This document shows positions 60,933-64,000 of a stretch of 64,000 nt of DNA, one piece after another. The DNA is taken from the NCBI GenBank assembly GCA_023091665.1, contig JALJCQ010000017.1:2666001-2730000 (forward strand). Direction: 5' to 3'. The stretch is from Pythium myriotylum (taxonomy: Eukaryota > Oomycota > Peronosporomycetes > Pythiales > Pythiaceae). How positions within the stretch are numbered: position 1 is the stretch's first letter; each line of letters starts with the position of its first letter. Below the pieces are notes generated by a model. That model made no database searches, was not told where the DNA came from, and was given only the letters and a program-made list of their open reading frames with translations. Made by a program: the position numbers and the translations under genes.

Positions 60933-61157
60933 ATGAAGCGATCAAGCGAGGGTCGGCGCGGCGGCGGTGCCAGCGGCGGTGCCAGCGGCGCAGGAAAAGG
61001 AAGCGGCGATGACAACGGTAGTGGAAGTGGCGGTAGTGGTGGCGACAAGAGGAGTACTTATTTCAGCTCCGGAGAGGAAGAGCGCGGCGCCGCTGGGGCG
61101 AAGCGAGCCAAGACTGTGATGAAGTGGGTTCAAAAGCCTGCGTATGTAGCAAGCTAG
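60933..61157 (+). CDS. Lone Gly-rich exon with splice donor
   Basis: ATG 60933, then KRSSEGRRGGGASGG, a Gly/Ser run, and FSSGEEERGAAGAKRAKTVM followed by WVQKPAYVAS. A GTATGT donor begins at about 61140, before the stop, but I see no matching downstream exon; the region after it looks like unrelated repeat DNA. This may be the first exon of a gene broken by an insertion. Without the rest no function can be given. Confidence 0.45.
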   Translation: MKRSSEGRRGGGASGGASGAGKGSGDDNGSGSGGSGGDKRSTYFSSGEEERGAAGAKRAKTVMKWVQKPAYVAS

Positions 61158-62229
61158 CGACCTTTCTAATCCACTCTCGCTAAACTCCGACGAAGGGGTA
61201 GCGTCGGGCTTAGCACTCAGACAGTAATAAATCGGCTTCAAGCTTTCGCTAGCTTTCCACCCTCACGTTGTGTACCCTTTCGCAGCTCTTTGGAAGCCAG
61301 TGAATAAGAGCCACTTCGATCGGTCCAGAAGCGATCACAAGAAGACCAACAAGCACAGGAAAATCGGGGGTGAATATATTATATGAGTTAGAGAGCTTCG
61401 CTCAACCAACTATCAATATACTCGCAACTTCTCTCACACTCTCTCCTTCCTTAATATGAAATGCTCCGGCTTCCCGCCAGAGCAACTACTACACACACTA
61501 ATATGGAGTGTCTTTGGGGCCTTGGAGTTGACCAAGTCCCTTTAGACAAAGTCTCGGGAGTTTTGCTCCAGACTCACACAATCAAGCACTCAACACACCA
61601 ATGCACACCCGAGCCAGAGCCAAATCCACTACGCGCAGGCCTAACACGAGCAAGCGTACCTTGCTGGGTCTGGGATGCCGAAGAGGGTCCGGTTTCTCGG
61701 CTTGGAGGGCGAGCGACTTGAGCACTTGACCGCAGAATCCAAAGTCTATTACTGTAGGACGTGAGGCAAGTCGCCCCTCGTACTTAGCCGGGTCCTAGAC
61801 TGGCTCTAGACTGACTACCTTGCGAATGATCCGCGATAGTGACATGGGTAATGTCACAAGGTTCAGATCACTGTGACACGTCACTAAGTCCGAAAGCCGG
61901 ACCTGGCGCCGAGAATCCGGACCGGTTCAAGTGAACCGGACCGGTCCGGCATATCAATCCGGACCGAGACTAATCTCTTCAATCAACTACCTGAAACTGC
62001 CTAAGTCGCTCGGCGGCGCCTCGCATGCTCCCCGTCGCCCACGGCGCCGGGTCGCTTCATCACATCCGCCCCTTTGACAGGGCCTTTCGGACACGCGAAG
62101 CGGGGTGCGGTGAGGGCCTGTCACTTCAATCGATCTCGTTGGGTTAACGGGTGTCTCTTGCCTGCCACAGCGCGGCCGATCTCCTTCACGATGCTCACTT
62201 CCAGTTCGCCCGCCGCGCGCCCACGTAGC
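61158..62229. other. Repeat-like DNA with nested palindromes
   Basis: No recognised gene. At 61914-61966 AATCCGGACCG occurs twice, with the perfect palindromes CCGGTTCAAGTGAACCGG (61922-61939, two-base centre) and CCGGACCGGTCCGG (61936-61949) nested between. The rest may be a leader region of the Gag-like frame that follows. Confidence 0.5.
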
Positions 62230-62384
62230 ATGTCCGACCCCGGCAAATCTTCTTCAGCAGGCGCGCGCCCGACTACGAGTCAAGCGCCCGCCTCGGGTCA
62301 CTCTCAGCGCCTGATTCGGCGGCGTCTGGTTCCGCAGCCCCCGCGCCCGCGTCCGGATCTCGTGCATCTGCTGATACCTCCGCC

Positions 62385-64000
62385 ATGCCGCCCCTCCCGG
62401 CGATTGTTCATCAGTTGGCGCAGCTACCTCCCGGCTCTTCGCTCGACGCTGCTGCAACGCGACAGGCTTACGCGGACTTGGCCGCTAGGCTCCAGGCGAG
62501 CGGCTCGGCGGGAGCTTCTGAGGACTCTGTAGCTGCTGTTGAGGTGCTGCTCCCGGCCGGCCAGCCTCTGTCGTACACTCTTCTTGGCACTCCACCGGCC
62601 CCCGACGTACCCATGTCGCATCAGGAGATGATGCAGGCGTTAGTGGCTGCGAATTCGGCCGCCCTCGGGCTCTCGGCGGAATACGGCGCTGCGAATCTGC
62701 TGGAGCGGGTACGACACACGGTGACGGCGCTGACTACGGCTGGCGAGTGGATCCGATATCTTGCCCGCGCGCTGGTCTTGGCTGATGAGCGCGCTCGTCA
62801 CCCACCAGCTCCGGAATATTCGCGACAAGACGTCGATCGCTGGCGTAACGAGCGAGAGCGGGCCGTCCGGGCGGCGACGAGGCTCATAGCGCAGCGAGAC
62901 ACCTTGACTCAGGAGCGGGACCAGGCGGTGCGCCAGCGGGATGAAGCTCTGACCAACGTGGCGGCCTTGGCCTCACGGTTGGCGTCGTCCCTGGGCTCAC
63001 CGACGGAAGTGGCTGGTTTCTTTCTGCGTTCTGCTTCATTCCGGGGTTGCGATCCCGATGCTCTGCTCTACGTGCTGGAAGCCTGTCGGCGTGGAGACAC
63101 GACAGGCTTATGCAACGTGAACTGCGTGGTCGTACCCTACCCGGGCTACTGCGTTCCTCCTCTCGATCCAGCCTTGTACATCATGCCGCCACCTCTGCCG
63201 CCTTCTCTAGCAGCATTAGTGGCCTCCAGCGGCGCGAACCAGCCAGCAACAGCGATTTTGGCGGGGGCTCTCGCTTCGGGGCCGGCGATCTCCAGCTTGG
63301 CGGCACTCTCGACCTCAACGCCGGATACAATATCCTCCAAGACGCAACGACCGTCCTCCGTTCCTTCAGGTTCGCCTCGAAAACCGACACCACCTTCTTC
63401 TCCTCCGGCAGGTTCGTCGGGCGCGTCGCCGGCGGATTCTGCTTCTTCTGGTTCTTCTAGTTGTCCAGCTCGAAGCACGAGTTCCCAACCGGGGTCGACC
63501 ACTCCGCCGCCGCCGGGCGCGAGCAGTTCGCCTACGGTGCACCACGGGCGCATAGTAATGCGGCCCCGTGGTAGTGGTGACGATGGCGACAGTGATGGGG
63601 AGGACGACGGGGATGACGAAGATGAACGGCCGGAATTCGGAACTGGAAACTCAGATATCGAGTTCAACCAGGGAGGCGCCCCCACATCTTCATCCGACAA
63701 CGGCAGTGAGGACGAGCGAGAAGAGAAGGAGGAGGCAGCAAGTGCGGAGGGTGATTTGAAAAGGCCGGCCCCTACGCCGCTCTCTCCTTCGGCCAATAGA
63801 CAGACGAAGCGACCACACAGCGGGCCTCCGACTCCGGCTCCACAGCCAATTTCCACGACGTCTAGCGCGGCTGGCGCTTCTCCCGTGGCGACTGTCGCGG
63901 CGCCGAGTGGCGCGAAGCCGAAGCCGGTGAGGAAGAAGAAGAAGGCGCCTCCTCCGATGAAGTTTTCTGACGCTGAGAATGGGGCCCTCGAAGTGACCTT
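62385..64000 (+). CDS. Long Gag-like frame, open at window edge
   Basis: An uninterrupted frame from ATG 62385 to the last base (538 codons, no stop, so partial). Low-complexity Ala/Pro start, a compact Leu-rich region, a coiled coil at about 149-203 (WRNERERAVRAATRLIAQRD, VRQRDEALTN), a Cys-containing segment (CNVNCVVVPYPGYC), then Ser/Pro/acid-rich disorder and a basic patch KPKPVRKKKKAPPP followed by KFSDAENGALEV. The shape resembles retroelement Gag or a plasmid-like structural protein, but no Gag domain is recognised. The frame at 62230 (MSDPGKSSSAGARPTTSQ) has the same composition one frame away, so a frameshift may have cut the true N-terminus. Confidence 0.6.
   Translation, partial: MPPLPAIVHQLAQLPPGSSLDAAATRQAYADLAARLQASGSAGASEDSVAAVEVLLPAGQPLSYTLLGTPPAPDVPMSHQEMMQALVAANSAALGLSAEYGAANLLERVRHTVTALTTAGEWIRYLARALVLADERARHPPAPEYSRQDVDRWRNERERAVRAATRLIAQRDTLTQERDQAVRQRDEALTNVAALASRLASSLGSPTEVAGFFLRSASFRGCDPDALLYVLEACRRGDTTGLCNVNCVVVPYPGYCVPPLDPALYIMPPPLPPSLAALVASSGANQPATAILAGALASGPAISSLAALSTSTPDTISSKTQRPSSVPSGSPRKPTPPSSPPAGSSGASPADSASSGSSSCPARSTSSQPGSTTPPPPGASSSPTVHHGRIVMRPRGSGDDGDSDGEDDGDDEDERPEFGTGNSDIEFNQGGAPTSSSDNGSEDEREEKEEAASAEGDLKRPAPTPLSPSANRQTKRPHSGPPTPAPQPISTTSSAAGASPVATVAAPSGAKPKPVRKKKKAPPPMKFSDAENGALEVT

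Noticed and set aside
61904..61922. Primer-binding site (TGGCGCCGAGAATCC) of an LTR element
   Set aside because: The base pair before it is not the CA end of an LTR, no second LTR is in the window, and the sequence does not clearly match a tRNA 3' end.
1..64000. tRNA, rRNA or CRISPR arrays
   Set aside because: I looked for T-arm-like GGTTCGAATCC boxes and regularly spaced repeats and found none convincing.

Overview
The window looks like nuclear DNA of an oomycete (Pythium- or Phytophthora-like stramenopile). It is gene-dense, with short GT-AG introns of about 57-88 nt that can be placed by eye. Coding DNA is GC-rich and gaps are mostly a few hundred bases. The gene set points to a heterotroph with flagellated stages (ARL6/BBS3, CFAP20), mitochondria with complex I (NDUFA1) and a probably mitochondrial ATP-dependent PEP carboxykinase. 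It also carries an oomycete-style Crypton tyrosine-recombinase element and many ankyrin-repeat genes. This assignment is inferred from gene content and architecture; no rRNA or tRNA gene was seen.

Layout. 1-0.75 kb: foldback DNA. 0.75-9 kb: two ankyrin genes, a MaoC-type enoyl-CoA hydratase and an amino-acid/ethanolamine-type (APC) permease. 9.3-12.8 kb: an ankyrin-DHHC palmitoyltransferase divergent from a PLP aminotransferase. 13.5-21.8 kb: MED28-like, an acidic protein, a three-exon ubiquitin-like protein, a coiled-coil protein, a BRCA2 homologue with nine BRC repeats (split by a frame change) and NDUFA1. 22.8-31.1 kb: a CNBP-type zinc-knuckle protein, lipase maturation factor (frame-disrupted), PEPCK, ARL6 and CFAP20. 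31.5-40 kb: four APC permease paralogues, one killed by a single nonsense codon, with an ankyrin gene between them; near-identical blocks suggest gene conversion. 40.7-57 kb: multi-C2H2 protein, cytochrome P450, FKBP15-like protein, clathrin light chain, ribosomal protein L29, THUMPD1/TAN1, ankyrin protein, a repeat-containing protein kinase and a secreted subtilase. 57-64 kb: repeat-rich accessory DNA with the Crypton recombinase, a lone first exon and a long Gag-like open frame that runs off the window.

Functional links. ARL6 and CFAP20 lie tail to tail and both serve cilia. Clathrin light chain/L29 and DHHC/aminotransferase are divergent pairs whose intergenic DNA carries the same three-site CACACTA arrangement. 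The permease/ankyrin neighbourhood and the Crypton end, with five TGCAACC sites and a 17-bp direct repeat, are the most unusual parts.
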